Both the position numbers and the translations under genes were made by a program. Below are positions 45,360-54,006 of a stretch of 64,000 bases of DNA, one piece after another (within the stretch, counting starts at the first letter, position 1; each line of letters starts with the position of its first letter). The stretch is from NCBI GenBank assembly GCA_022510785.1, contig JAFLSV010000001.1, forward strand, positions 62,001 through 126,000, written 5' to 3'. The stretch comes from Desulfovibrionaceae bacterium (GTDB lineage Bacteria; Desulfobacterota; Desulfovibrionia; Desulfovibrionales; Desulfovibrionaceae). The notes under the pieces were generated by a model. That model saw nothing but the letters and a program-made list of their open reading frames with translations. It was not told the DNA's origin and searched no databases.

Positions 45360-46172
45360 TCAGAGTCGCACCGCAGAGGGGCAGGCGTCCTGGAACAGGC
45401 GGATGGATCTGGCCAGACCGCTTTCCTCATCAATGTCAAGCAGCGCGCCGTTAAGGCAGGCACGGCCCCTGGCTGGTTTAAAGGCTGCGGGCCGCTGGCT
45501 GAGAAAGCGGGACAGCACGGCGTCGGCATCCATGCCCAGGGCCGACGGCTCCACGCCGCACATGCCCAGATCGCTCAAAAAGGCTGTGCCCTTGGGCAGA
45601 ATTTGCGCGTCGGCCGTCTGCACATGGGTATGCGTGCCCAGTACGGCGCTCACCCGGCCATCCAGGGCCCAGCCAAGAGCTTTCTTTTCGCTGGTGGCTT
45701 CGGCATGGAAGTCCACCAGGCGCACAGGGGGGGCCTGCATCTCGTCCCACTGCCTGACATGCTCCAGGGCGACAGCAAAGGGATTGGGAAGGGGCTCCAT
45801 GAAGGTGGTTCCCTGAAGGTTCAGGATGAGCAGCCGGCGTCCGTCCGGCAGCGTCAGATCCGTGTGTCCCCGCCCCGGCGCGGGAAAAGGGATATCCGGA
45901 TAATTGGCGGGACGCACAATACGCCGATCCGACTCCAGACGGGCATAGACTTCGCGGTGTTTCCACACATGGTTGCCCGAGGTCACCACATCCACCCCGG
46001 CGGCGAAGACTTCGTCCAGTGTGTCCGGTGTCATGCCCGTGCCGCCGGCCATATTTTCACCGTTGATCAGCACACAATCCAGGCGAAGCTCCCGCCTGAG
46101 CGCGGGCAGTCGTTCCTTGAGAGCCAGCCGCCCGGGCTTGCCCACCACATCGCCCAATGCCAGTATGTTCAT
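45360..46172 (-). CDS. YmdB family metallophosphoesterase
   Basis: A 270-aa calcineurin-like phosphoesterase of the YmdB (TIGR00282) group, reported in Bacillus as a 2',3'-cyclic nucleotide phosphodiesterase. Metal-binding motifs are MNILALGDVVGKPGR, INGENMAGG, TSGNHVWKHRE and LGTHTHVQTADA. The start overlaps the HD-gene stop as ATGA, so the two phosphohydrolases are co-translated. In Bacillus ymdB is paired with rny; here its partner is the HD-domain gene. Confidence 0.9.
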   Translation of the reverse strand: MNILALGDVVGKPGRLALKERLPALRRELRLDCVLINGENMAGGTGMTPDTLDEVFAAGVDVVTSGNHVWKHREVYARLESDRRIVRPANYPDIPFPAPGRGHTDLTLPDGRRLLILNLQGTTFMEPLPNPFAVALEHVRQWDEMQAPPVRLVDFHAEATSEKKALGWALDGRVSAVLGTHTHVQTADAQILPKGTAFLSDLGMCGVEPSALGMDADAVLSRFLSQRPAAFKPARGRACLNGALLDIDEESGLARSIRLFQDACPSAVRL

Positions 46173-46984
46173 GCCTGTTCCCGGTTGGTTTGAGGACTAA
46201 GTGCGGGATGCAGCAAAGTCCGCAGATAGAGAACGGCCTTTTCTATTTCCGGAAGCCGGGGCAGGCCGTCCAGTATCGTGTCCATCACCCCGCTGTGCGC
46301 CAGGGCTGAACGGGTGGCGGGAAAATTCAGCTCGTGCAGCCAGGTGCCAAGCAACAGCCGGAAGTCATTGACGTAGCGCAGATCGCTGTAACGGATGACC
46401 CGGCCCGCCAGCACATCCGCCACAACGGAAGCTGTCCAGGCCTGCGGCTCGTCGCGCACATGCAGAAGCACCGAATCCTTTTCCGGCAGTGCGTTGTCCA
46501 GATGTCCCGCTATAATCCGCAGGATATCAAGCTTATCCGCCTCGCGCACCATGTCGGTGATCAGGCGGGCTCCAGGCGTCAAGTCCGGGGGCAGGGTATG
46601 CTGGTTGTGCAACCCGATGGCTGTTTCCGCAAGTGTCCGCACCCGATCCGCCTCGTGCCGGAAAAAGCCCTGTTCGTGAATAAGCTCTAGCCCAAGTTGG
46701 GCGTGGTTGACAGAGTGGGCGTCCACAAAGGTGTGGTAATCGCGGAACTGGGGAAAACGTCCGCAGTCGTGGTACAAGGCCGCGAGCACAGCCGCCCGGG
46801 CCAGATCCTTGTCCTTGGCAAGCTCAGAGGAAGGACGCTCCAGCGTGACCAGAAGCTCCACATGTTCAAGCACCTGAAACGAGTGTTCCACCTTAAGGCG
46901 CAAGGGGCCGTTTTCCACGCCCACGGTATAGGGCTCCACAAAGGCCAGGAACTGCTCACGATGTCCTGTAATATCAATGTTCAT
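46169..46984 (-). CDS. HD-domain phosphohydrolase
   Basis: A 271-aa HD-superfamily protein. Metal ligands are visible as the early VEHSFQVLEH His, the HD pair in LAALYHDCGRFPQF, and later His and Asp positions in ETAIGLHNQH and READKLDILRIIAGH. Substrate unknown; HD proteins act on nucleotides or RNA. It overlaps the upstream small membrane gene by 11 nt and the YmdB-like gene by 4 nt. Confidence 0.85.
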   Translation of the reverse strand: MNIDITGHREQFLAFVEPYTVGVENGPLRLKVEHSFQVLEHVELLVTLERPSSELAKDKDLARAAVLAALYHDCGRFPQFRDYHTFVDAHSVNHAQLGLELIHEQGFFRHEADRVRTLAETAIGLHNQHTLPPDLTPGARLITDMVREADKLDILRIIAGHLDNALPEKDSVLLHVRDEPQAWTASVVADVLAGRVIRYSDLRYVNDFRLLLGTWLHELNFPATRSALAHSGVMDTILDGLPRLPEIEKAVLYLRTLLHPALSPQTNREQA

Positions 46985-47252
46985 GCGTATCCCCGGCGCT
47001 CTTCAGGCCGTTTTCGGCACTGTCCGCGCGTTTTTCCTCAGTCAAAGCGTATTTGCTGCGCCACGCATGCAGCCGGGCCTCACGGGCGGCGGCTTCCCCG
47101 GCGCGTATTTCCTGGTTGCGCCGATCCCAGGCGGGATCGCGGAACAGGCCCCGCGGGCCGAACAGAGCGCGCAGCAGGAGAACCACAGCCCCGCATATCG
47201 CCAGCATGACGACATAGCCGCCCCAGCGGCTCAAGAACAGACTTTCCAGCAT
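46974..47252 (-). CDS. Small single-pass membrane protein
   Basis: A 92-aa protein with one N-terminal hydrophobic segment (GGYVVMLAICGAVVLLLRALFG) and a charged cytoplasmic-type tail (RRNQEIRAGEAAAREARLHAWRSKYALTEEKR). No family recognised. It heads the HD-ymdB-tpiA-secG minus-strand cluster and overlaps the HD gene by 11 nt, which supports real translation. Divergent from dnaE with about 225 nt between. Confidence 0.7.
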   Translation of the reverse strand: MLESLFLSRWGGYVVMLAICGAVVLLLRALFGPRGLFRDPAWDRRNQEIRAGEAAAREARLHAWRSKYALTEEKRADSAENGLKSAGDTHEH

Positions 47253-47478
47253 AATATACTGATTTTATTAAAAATAACTTCAGGATGGCCAGGGTCACGG
47301 CGTGAATCCTGCCCCATCCAGGCACTGAAAGCAAGACTCGCCTTTCTTCAGACGGGCCGCACGGCTTCGCACGTCATCGGGGATACCTATTTAAATGGTT
47401 GCCTCCCGGGCTTTGCGCAGGTATTCTGATTAAGTCTGCCTTCCTTCCTCCGGCTTTCTAACTGGGAAAAACACCGTT

Positions 47479-50400
47479 ATGTCCAACTTTGTCCATCTTC
47501 ACTGCCACACGGAATACAGCCTGCTTGACGGAGCCATACGCATCAACGACCTGGCCGCGCGCGCGAAAGATTTTGGCATGCCGGCCGCGGCCATCACCGA
47601 TCATGGCAATATGTACGGAGCGGCCTATTTCTATATGGCGTGCAAAGATGCGGGGATTGAGCCCATTATCGGGTGCGAGGCCTATGTCACCCGCGATCAT
47701 ACCGATACCACGTCCGATGTGGCGAGGGTGCGGCACCATCTTATTTTGCTGGCGCAAAATCTGACCGGCTATAAAAATCTCCTTAAGCTGGTCAGCAGAA
47801 GCTGGCTGGAAGGCTTCTATTCCAAGCCGCGCGTGGATAAGGCCATGCTTCGTGAGCACAGCGAAGGCATCATCGCGCTGTCGGCGTGCCTGGCTGGGGA
47901 AATTCCCCGTACCTTGCTTGGAGCCAACAATTTTATCACCGGCGGCGGCACCTTTGACGATGCCATCCGCCTGGCTGAAGAGTACTCTTCGTTTTTCCCC
48001 GGACGTTTTTATCTGGAAATCCAGTCCAACACCCTGCCTCAGCAGGGGCTGCTCAATACCAGGCTGCTGGAACTGGCCGAGGCCACCAAGCTGCCCCTAG
48101 TGGCCACCAACGACTGTCATTACCTGGAAGCGGCCGATGTGGAGGCGCACGACATTTTGCTGTGCATTCAGACCCAGAGACGGGTGGATGACGCAGATCG
48201 TATGCGCTTTGAGGCCAAGGATTTGTATTATAAGTCCGCTGATGAAATGGAAGCCGCGTTTTCCCATGTGCCGGAAGCGCTGGAAAATACCATGAAAATC
48301 GCGGAGATGTGCTCGGGGCTTGAAATCCAGCTGCACGCGCCGCCCTATCATTTTCCCGTCTATGATCTGCCCGAGGGCATGACCCTGGAGACGGAATTCC
48401 GCCGTCTGGCGCGCGAAGGTCTTGAGCAGCGCCTGGCCAGACATCCCGACCGGGACTCCATCAACCATGACGAATACCGGGAACGCCTGGAAATGGAACT
48501 CCAGGTCATCTGCGACATGGGCTTTCCGGGATATTTCCTCATCGTGCAGGACTTCATCAACTGGGCCAAAAACAAAGGCATTCCCGTGGGGCCGGGGCGC
48601 GGCTCGGCGGCGGGTTCGGTGGTGGCCTGGTCATTGCGCATTACCAACCTTGACCCGCTGCCGTACCATTTGTTCTTTGAACGTTTCCTGAACAGCGAAC
48701 GTATCAGCATGCCTGATATTGACGTGGACTTCTGTGAAAACCGGCGCCTGGAAGTGCTTGAGTATGTGACACAGAAATATGGCAAGGACAAGGTTTCACA
48801 AATTGCCACGTTTGGAACCATGAAGGCCAAGGCCGTGGTACGCGACGTGGGGAGGGCCATGGGCCTCTCCTTCAACGAAACATCGCGCATCGCCAAGCTC
48901 ATTCCCTTCGACCTCAAGATGACCCTGCGCAAGGCACTGGATACCGTGCCCGAACTGGCGGAACTGTACAGAAACGATGCCGTCATTCACAAGCTCATAG
49001 ATATTTCCATGCGGCTGGAAGGGCTGGTGCGCCACGCATCGACTCATGCGGCCGGAGTGGTGGTGTCTGACCAGCCCATGGACGAGTATCTGCCCTTGTT
49101 TAAAGGAAAAAAGGGCGAACTTGTCAGTCAGTTTGACATGAAAATTGTGGAAAAGGTCGGTCTGGTGAAATTTGACTTTCTGGGTCTGCGCACCATGACC
49201 CTTATCCACAACACTCTTGAAAACATCCGCAGCCAGGGCAAAGAGGCGCCCGACCTTGACACGTTGCCCCTGACCGACCCCAATGTGTACGATGTGTTTA
49301 CCAGGGGCGACACGGACGGCGTCTTTCAGGTGGAAAGTTCGGGCATGCGGAAATACCTGCGCATGCTCAAGCCCAACTGCTTTGAAGACCTGATAGCCAT
49401 GCTCGCCCTGTACCGGCCCGGCCCCCTCAATTCGGGCATGGTGGACGAATTTATCAAGCGCAAGCATGGTGAAATCAAGGTAAGCTATCCCTTGCCCGAC
49501 CTGGAGAAATGCCTGCGCGATACCTATGGGGTTATCGTCTACCAGGAACAGGTGATGCAGATTGCGCAGATTGCGGCCCGCTACACCCTGGGCGGGGCCG
49601 ATCTGCTGCGCCGGGCCATGGGCAAGAAAAAACCCGAGGAAATGGCCAAACAGCGCTCCATCTTCCTGAAAGGCGCCCTGGAACGGGATGTTCCCGAAGC
49701 CACGGCCAACGAAATTTTCGACCTGATGGAAAAATTCGCCGAATATGGCTTCAACAAGGCCCACAGCGCGGCCTATGCCCTCATTTCTTACCACACGGCA
49801 TATCTCAAGCTTTACTATAAGGTTGAGTTTATGGCCGCGCTGCTGAGTTCGGAAATCGGCGACCAGGATAAAATTCTCAAGTATGTGTCCGTGTGCCGGG
49901 ATATGGGCATCGAGGTGCTGCCCCCCAGCGTGCAGGAAAGTTCCGAGGATTTTTCCGCGCATGGCGAAGCCGTGATGTTCGGGCTGGGCGGTATCAAAAA
50001 TGTGGGAAAGGAAGCCATCAACGAAATCGTCCAGGCCCGCGGGGAGGGCGGCCCGTATCAATCCCTGTATGATTTGTGCCAGCGGGTCAGCCTGCGCAAG
50101 GTCACCAAGCGCGTGCTCGAAAGCCTGATCAAGGGCGGAGCCTGTGATTCGTTCGGAGTCAGCCGGGCCGCCCTGCTGGCCGCCCTGGACACAGTCGTGG
50201 CACGGGCTCTGAAAAAGCAAAAAGATAAGCAGTCCAATCAGGCGTCTTTGCTGATGTTCGCCACGGCGGTGGAGGAAAAGCCTCTGGGCGGCATCGGCTT
50301 TGAGTGCCCGGAGCAGGCCACGCCGGAATGGGATGATGATCAGAAGCTTGCCTTTGAAAAGGAATCGCTGGGCTTTTATCTGACCAGCCATCCCTTGCAG

Positions 50401-51030
50401 CCGTTCCGGCACGACATGCAGCGCCTGGGCCTCATGTCTCTGGAAGATGTGCGCGAAGGCCAGGTACGGGCAGGTGTGCTCGTGACCGGGGTGCGCGAAA
50501 CCCTGACCAAAAAGGGTGAACGGATGGCCTTTGTGCAGATTGAAGACCTTACCGGTCACGGCGAGGTGGTGTTTTTCCCAAAAACATACGGCCCGCTGAG
50601 GGAAATACTGCAGGGCGAGCGCGCCTTGCTGGAACTGGAGGCCACGGTGGACACCACGGACGACGCCGCCGTGTACGACGATGAAAACGAAGAGCAGGAG
50701 GCGTCGCGGGAGGTCAAACTGGTGGGGATTTCGGCACGCCCTCTGCTGGAGGCCTGTCAGGACAGCAATCATCCGGTGCCTGTGCCCTATCCGGTGGACT
50801 GTCTTTCCGAAGCTGACGCGGCGGAATTCAAGGCCATTTTGGAAAAGCATCCCGGCACGTCGCCCGTCCATCTTCAGTTTGAGCTGGAGGGAAAACACTG
50901 CGTCATGGAACTCGGGCCCCGCTGGCTCGTCCAGTCGAGCCCGCAATTCCATAAAGATATCGAAGACTGGATCGGGCTTCATCGCATTCCGGCACGGGCC
51001 GGTGACGTTGCCGGGGGTGGAGCGGCATGA
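47479..51030 (+). CDS. dnaE: DNA polymerase III alpha subunit
   Basis: Replicative polymerase catalytic subunit, 1183 aa. The N-terminal PHP domain begins FVHLHCHTEYSLLDGAIRI; the polymerase active site has GPGRGSAAGSVVAW and MPDIDVDFCENRR with two catalytic Asp; the third Asp region lies near VGLVKFDFLGLRTM. C-terminal parts include tandem HhH (FGLGGIKNVGKEAI), an OB-fold (VLVTGVRETLTKKGERMAFVQIED) and a tail. DnaE1 type rather than PolC. Its stop overlaps queD as ATGA. Confidence 0.98.
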   Translation: MSNFVHLHCHTEYSLLDGAIRINDLAARAKDFGMPAAAITDHGNMYGAAYFYMACKDAGIEPIIGCEAYVTRDHTDTTSDVARVRHHLILLAQNLTGYKNLLKLVSRSWLEGFYSKPRVDKAMLREHSEGIIALSACLAGEIPRTLLGANNFITGGGTFDDAIRLAEEYSSFFPGRFYLEIQSNTLPQQGLLNTRLLELAEATKLPLVATNDCHYLEAADVEAHDILLCIQTQRRVDDADRMRFEAKDLYYKSADEMEAAFSHVPEALENTMKIAEMCSGLEIQLHAPPYHFPVYDLPEGMTLETEFRRLAREGLEQRLARHPDRDSINHDEYRERLEMELQVICDMGFPGYFLIVQDFINWAKNKGIPVGPGRGSAAGSVVAWSLRITNLDPLPYHLFFERFLNSERISMPDIDVDFCENRRLEVLEYVTQKYGKDKVSQIATFGTMKAKAVVRDVGRAMGLSFNETSRIAKLIPFDLKMTLRKALDTVPELAELYRNDAVIHKLIDISMRLEGLVRHASTHAAGVVVSDQPMDEYLPLFKGKKGELVSQFDMKIVEKVGLVKFDFLGLRTMTLIHNTLENIRSQGKEAPDLDTLPLTDPNVYDVFTRGDTDGVFQVESSGMRKYLRMLKPNCFEDLIAMLALYRPGPLNSGMVDEFIKRKHGEIKVSYPLPDLEKCLRDTYGVIVYQEQVMQIAQIAARYTLGGADLLRRAMGKKKPEEMAKQRSIFLKGALERDVPEATANEIFDLMEKFAEYGFNKAHSAAYALISYHTAYLKLYYKVEFMAALLSSEIGDQDKILKYVSVCRDMGIEVLPPSVQESSEDFSAHGEAVMFGLGGIKNVGKEAINEIVQARGEGGPYQSLYDLCQRVSLRKVTKRVLESLIKGGACDSFGVSRAALLAALDTVVARALKKQKDKQSNQASLLMFATAVEEKPLGGIGFECPEQATPEWDDDQKLAFEKESLGFYLTSHPLQPFRHDMQRLGLMSLEDVREGQVRAGVLVTGVRETLTKKGERMAFVQIEDLTGHGEVVFFPKTYGPLREILQGERALLELEATVDTTDDAAVYDDENEEQEASREVKLVGISARPLLEACQDSNHPVPVPYPVDCLSEADAAEFKAILEKHPGTSPVHLQFELEGKHCVMELGPRWLVQSSPQFHKDIEDWIGLHRIPARAGDVAGGGAA

Positions 51031-51419
51031 GTCGCGCAATCTGGCGTCTGACGGTGCGCGGCGAGTTTTCCGCGGCCCACGCTTTGCGGCATTATCAGGG
51101 CAAGTGCGAAAATATGCACGGCCACAACTACACGGCGGAAATGAGCGTGGAAGGCGAAACCCTGACCCCGGATACCGAGTTTATTGTGGATTTCAGTGAA
51201 CTGAAAAACTTGCTCCGGGCGGAACTTGCCAGGCTCGATCACAAGAATCTCAACGTGACGCCCCCTTTTGACCGTATCAACCCATCCTCCGAAAATCTGG
51301 CCCGCCATCTGTGGCAGCGGCTGGAACCGCAACTGCGAGATCGGCCCGTGCGCCTGATCGGAATCACCGTCAGCGAAACAGGCGCCCAATCCGCCACATA
51401 TTGCGAAATATCGGAGTAA
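51027..51419 (+). CDS. queD: 6-carboxytetrahydropterin synthase QueD
   Basis: Converts dihydroneopterin triphosphate to 6-carboxytetrahydropterin, an early step to queuosine and 7-deazaguanine compounds. The 130-aa protein has zinc His in FSAAHAL and MHGHNY, catalytic Cys in GKCENMHGH, LDHKNLN and the late SETGAQSATY. It overlaps dnaE by 4 nt and the next gene by one base (TAATG). Other queuosine genes are not in the window. Confidence 0.93.
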   Translation: MSRAIWRLTVRGEFSAAHALRHYQGKCENMHGHNYTAEMSVEGETLTPDTEFIVDFSELKNLLRAELARLDHKNLNVTPPFDRINPSSENLARHLWQRLEPQLRDRPVRLIGITVSETGAQSATYCEISE

Positions 51420-52000
51420 TGCCGGTGTGGTTTCGGGTCAGCTCTCGCGTTGCCCGGCTCGCGGCAACCTGTCTGCGCACGGGGGCGCGGGTTCTTGTCA
51501 TAGGCCCGGATTCTTGTCATGCCCTAATCACAGCTCTGAAAAAGCGCGGACTGGATGTTACGGGCATGACCTCCCTGCCGTGGCGCGCTCACCATGCCGG
51601 TGCCAGTCAGTCGCCTGATGCTCCATGGGATATGCTTATCCTGTTCATGGCCCTTTCAGGCACTGAGGGGGCGAATCGCAACGCCATGGCGGAAGCGGCC
51701 CGGGGATTGGCTCCTCTGGCCCTGCTTGTGGATTGGAAGAGGGCGGAGCGCAATTTGGAGGTGCCCGCTGATGTCGTGCGGCGCTTTTTTTTCTTTGTGA
51801 CTCAACCCCGTGCCTGGCGCTGCGCCATGGCGGGCTATGACAAGGCCGGCGGACTGAATGCCGTGCTCTATGCCTGGCGGCGGCGGGGCAGGGTGGTGGC
51901 GCAGCAAGCGTGCCTGGCCGGCTGTGTCGGCCTGGCGCTTGTCGCCTGGGAGCAAGGCCTCGCAGAGACAAAGGGAGAGCGGAGCGGTTTGGCTGCCTAA
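51419..52000 (+). CDS. Unrecognised 193-aa protein, methyltransferase-like
   Basis: I cannot assign this protein. Its N-terminal half has a Rossmann-like rhythm (GARVLVIGPDSCHALITALKKRGLDVTGM, then PWDMLILFMALSG) that could be a diverged SAM-binding fold, but the glycine motif is not intact. The segment HHAGASQSPD is encoded by a short dispersed repeat also found at 53855. ATG 51419 overlaps the queD stop, so the two are coupled. The stop overlaps the convergent DUF3179 stop (CTAA). Confidence 0.6.
   Translation: MPVWFRVSSRVARLAATCLRTGARVLVIGPDSCHALITALKKRGLDVTGMTSLPWRAHHAGASQSPDAPWDMLILFMALSGTEGANRNAMAEAARGLAPLALLVDWKRAERNLEVPADVVRRFFFFVTQPRAWRCAMAGYDKAGGLNAVLYAWRRRGRVVAQQACLAGCVGLALVAWEQGLAETKGERSGLAA
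51583..51619 (+). repeat. 37-bp dispersed repeat, copy 1 (inside a CDS)
   Basis: GCGCGCTCACCATGCCGGTG plus 17 further bases, matching 33 of 37 positions at 53855-53891 in the same orientation. Here it is read in frame as RAHHAGASQSPD. Confidence 0.55.
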
Positions 52001-53130
52001 CGCGGCGCGACTCCGTCACCCATGACCAGGGCGCTGTCAGGCACCACAGTGGGGCCAGGGACAAGTTCGGTTTCCGGATTAAAGGCCGCCCAGGCGAACC
52101 AGAAAGCATAAATGCCAAATTTCTGTTCCATGGAGGCGCCCTCCAGGTTGCCCCTGACACAGCGGCCGTCCATATCCCATTCGCTACGGGTTTGGATGTC
52201 GCGCAGAACGCCGTCCTGCCATACGAAAAGGGCAGGACTGTGACCTTCCCATACCGAACGTTCAAAAACGCGGGCCACATCCAGGCGGCTGTCGTATATG
52301 GCTACCAGTGGCGTCAGGCCAGAATAAAAATTTGCCACTTTGACTTTGCGTATGTAGTTGACGTCCACCGCCATGAAATTATTGTCTATTTCCAGACCCA
52401 ATATTTGCGTTTTGGCAGGAAGACGGCTGTCAAGGCGGGTGAGTGGGTAGAGGATGCGTTCATCATCATAGTAATTATCTGGCGTAAGATATGAACCATA
52501 CGGATCGCGATTATAATTGCGCCAGCCCCCGCGGGGTGTTTGAAGAACTTTGGCATCAGAATAAAATTCCCGAGCATGTCCCCAATTGGACCAATAGCAG
52601 GGAAGAATGCGCAGGCCTGTGCCCGTCAACGGGCCATCAATGGCCACTCCAAGCATTTGCGACCATAAGCTTCCGGTATTTCTGTCAATAAGAACAGCAT
52701 TGCTGTTAAAGAGGCGGCCCTCAGCATCCAGAATCAGGTTCTGATTATTCGCCCGTGCGGCATACACAGCCAGGCAACCACTGAGAGGGCAATAGGAAAT
52801 GCAGAACGGCTCACCTTTTATCACTTCATTGACCACTTCATGCCAGACCAGAATTTTTTGCGGATAAATACGCACTCCATCAGGCAGTGGCACGACAAAA
52901 ACAGGATCATTGGCCTCAAGGCCCATACTGGCTTCCCGAACCTCCACAAAAGCGGGGCTGTTCAGCGAAGGAATATCGCCGTGCACCAGACCTGTTTTAA
53001 TCAGTTGGTCGGTCATGGCGCGTAATTCCTTGAGAGTATGAGGCATGGCATCTGCGAACTGCGGAGCCATGACAGAAGCGAGGACAATCAGCGCGGCAAG
53101 CGCAAAACGGCTGAAGCGGGACTTTTTCAT
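51997..53130 (-). CDS. DUF3179 domain-containing exported protein
   Basis: A 377-aa protein with a Sec-type signal (SRFALAALIVLASVMAPQFADA) and a DUF3179 domain whose hallmark is ISYCPLSGCLAVY (usually TYCPLCGT), preceded by YPQKILVWHEVVNEVI. Members are periplasmic or extracellular with unknown function. Its stop overlaps that of the convergent 193-aa gene. It is flanked on both sides by copies of a 37-bp repeat. An AT-rich 5' region should hold its promoter. Confidence 0.85.
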   Translation of the reverse strand: MKKSRFSRFALAALIVLASVMAPQFADAMPHTLKELRAMTDQLIKTGLVHGDIPSLNSPAFVEVREASMGLEANDPVFVVPLPDGVRIYPQKILVWHEVVNEVIKGEPFCISYCPLSGCLAVYAARANNQNLILDAEGRLFNSNAVLIDRNTGSLWSQMLGVAIDGPLTGTGLRILPCYWSNWGHAREFYSDAKVLQTPRGGWRNYNRDPYGSYLTPDNYYDDERILYPLTRLDSRLPAKTQILGLEIDNNFMAVDVNYIRKVKVANFYSGLTPLVAIYDSRLDVARVFERSVWEGHSPALFVWQDGVLRDIQTRSEWDMDGRCVRGNLEGASMEQKFGIYAFWFAWAAFNPETELVPGPTVVPDSALVMGDGVAPR

Positions 53131-53392
53131 GCGAGCATATCCGAAATTTGGTCAAAGGCAGTATGGTTTCATGACACGCCGGACATTTTCTCCCTGAAAT
53201 TATCTTGGGAGAGCTCCCGAAAAAAACCAAACAAAATCAAAAAGATAGCAAGAGACGGGCACGCCAAACAAACAAAACCAACTGCAATAAAAGACAAAAA
53301 CCTAAGCATTAATGCCACCTGCCATAACCTAAAGATGAATCTGACACCGTTTTTTCAGCAGCCTCCAAAAAAACAAAAGGGGAGGGTGCGCC

Positions 53393-53470
53393 ATGAAGAG
53401 AAGAACCAAAAAACAACCCGGCAACCCGTCAGGAATTCTAGGCATACAGTTCTTTTCCTATCAACGATGA
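53393..53470 (+). CDS. Possible 25-aa basic small protein
   Basis: ATG preceded by GGGGAGGG at six bases opens MKRRTKKQPGNPSGILGIQF and five more residues before TGA. Basic N-terminus, hydrophobic middle. It could be a leader peptide or a toxin-sized protein, or chance. Supported only by the ribosome-binding site. Confidence 0.25.
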   Translation: MKRRTKKQPGNPSGILGIQFFSYQR

Positions 53471-53854
53471 TATAAACCAGTCAGAGGAGCAAGCACAACG
53501 GAGAGTATTGTTCATGAATGTTTCCCGGCTGGTTCAACCCCTGTGATTGTTTTACCGGAAAACTGAACGAGGAGCAAGGGCCTGTTGTCTTCATTTCGCA
53601 CGATTTCGGGGTTTCCGCTGATCAGGCTGTACCCTGGGCTCCCTGCGCAGCGAGATAAAAGTTTACATAATTTACATTATGGGACAAAAATATTCCCTCT
53701 TTCTCCACGCCTGATGGCGTGCTCCCCCGCATGCCTTTATGGTACTTGCCGTCCTTTCACAGGGTTCCGGAATTCCCCGTCAATTCCCTCACAGCGTCCG
53801 CTGCGCCGGCGCAGGCATCCTGATTTTTCCGGAGCGCCCTCATCCCGCGCCACA

Positions 53855-53891
53855 GCGCGATCACCATGCCGGTGCCAGCCGGTCGCCGGAT
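53855..53891 (+). repeat. 37-bp dispersed repeat, copy 2 (intergenic)
   Basis: GCGCGATCACCATGCCGGTG plus 17 further bases, four mismatches to copy 1 at 51583. It contains the inverted pair CACC-ATGCC-GGTG. Confidence 0.55.
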
Positions 53892-54006
53892 TTCGGTTTT
53901 GCCGCGCGGAAAAAGGCCCGAGGCTTGCGCCTCAGCCCTTCATGGCGTAATGTCAGCATTGTTTCACAAGGCTTGGCCTCTCGGCCCTGATGGAAAGGAT
54001 TCCCCT

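Larger units (their letters stand above)
53131..54006. other. Long intergenic region
   Basis: About 875 bp upstream of both the DUF3179 gene (minus) and the RdgC-like gene (plus). The first 350 bp are A-rich and should contain the minus-strand promoter. Further on are a 25-codon ORF with a strong ribosome-binding site (53393-53470), repeat copy 2 (53855-53891) and small hairpins such as GAGGC-TTGC-GCCTC near 53916. No tRNA or known RNA recognised. Confidence 0.5.

Noticed and set aside
48796-51039. 747-aa minus-strand ORF opposite dnaE
   Set aside because: Shadow of dnaE with biased composition; no start or domain support.
53739-53990. 83-aa plus ORF containing HHAGASRSPD
   Set aside because: Only the dispersed 37-bp repeat is shared with the 193-aa protein; the rest has no protein character and overlaps the leader of the RdgC-like gene.
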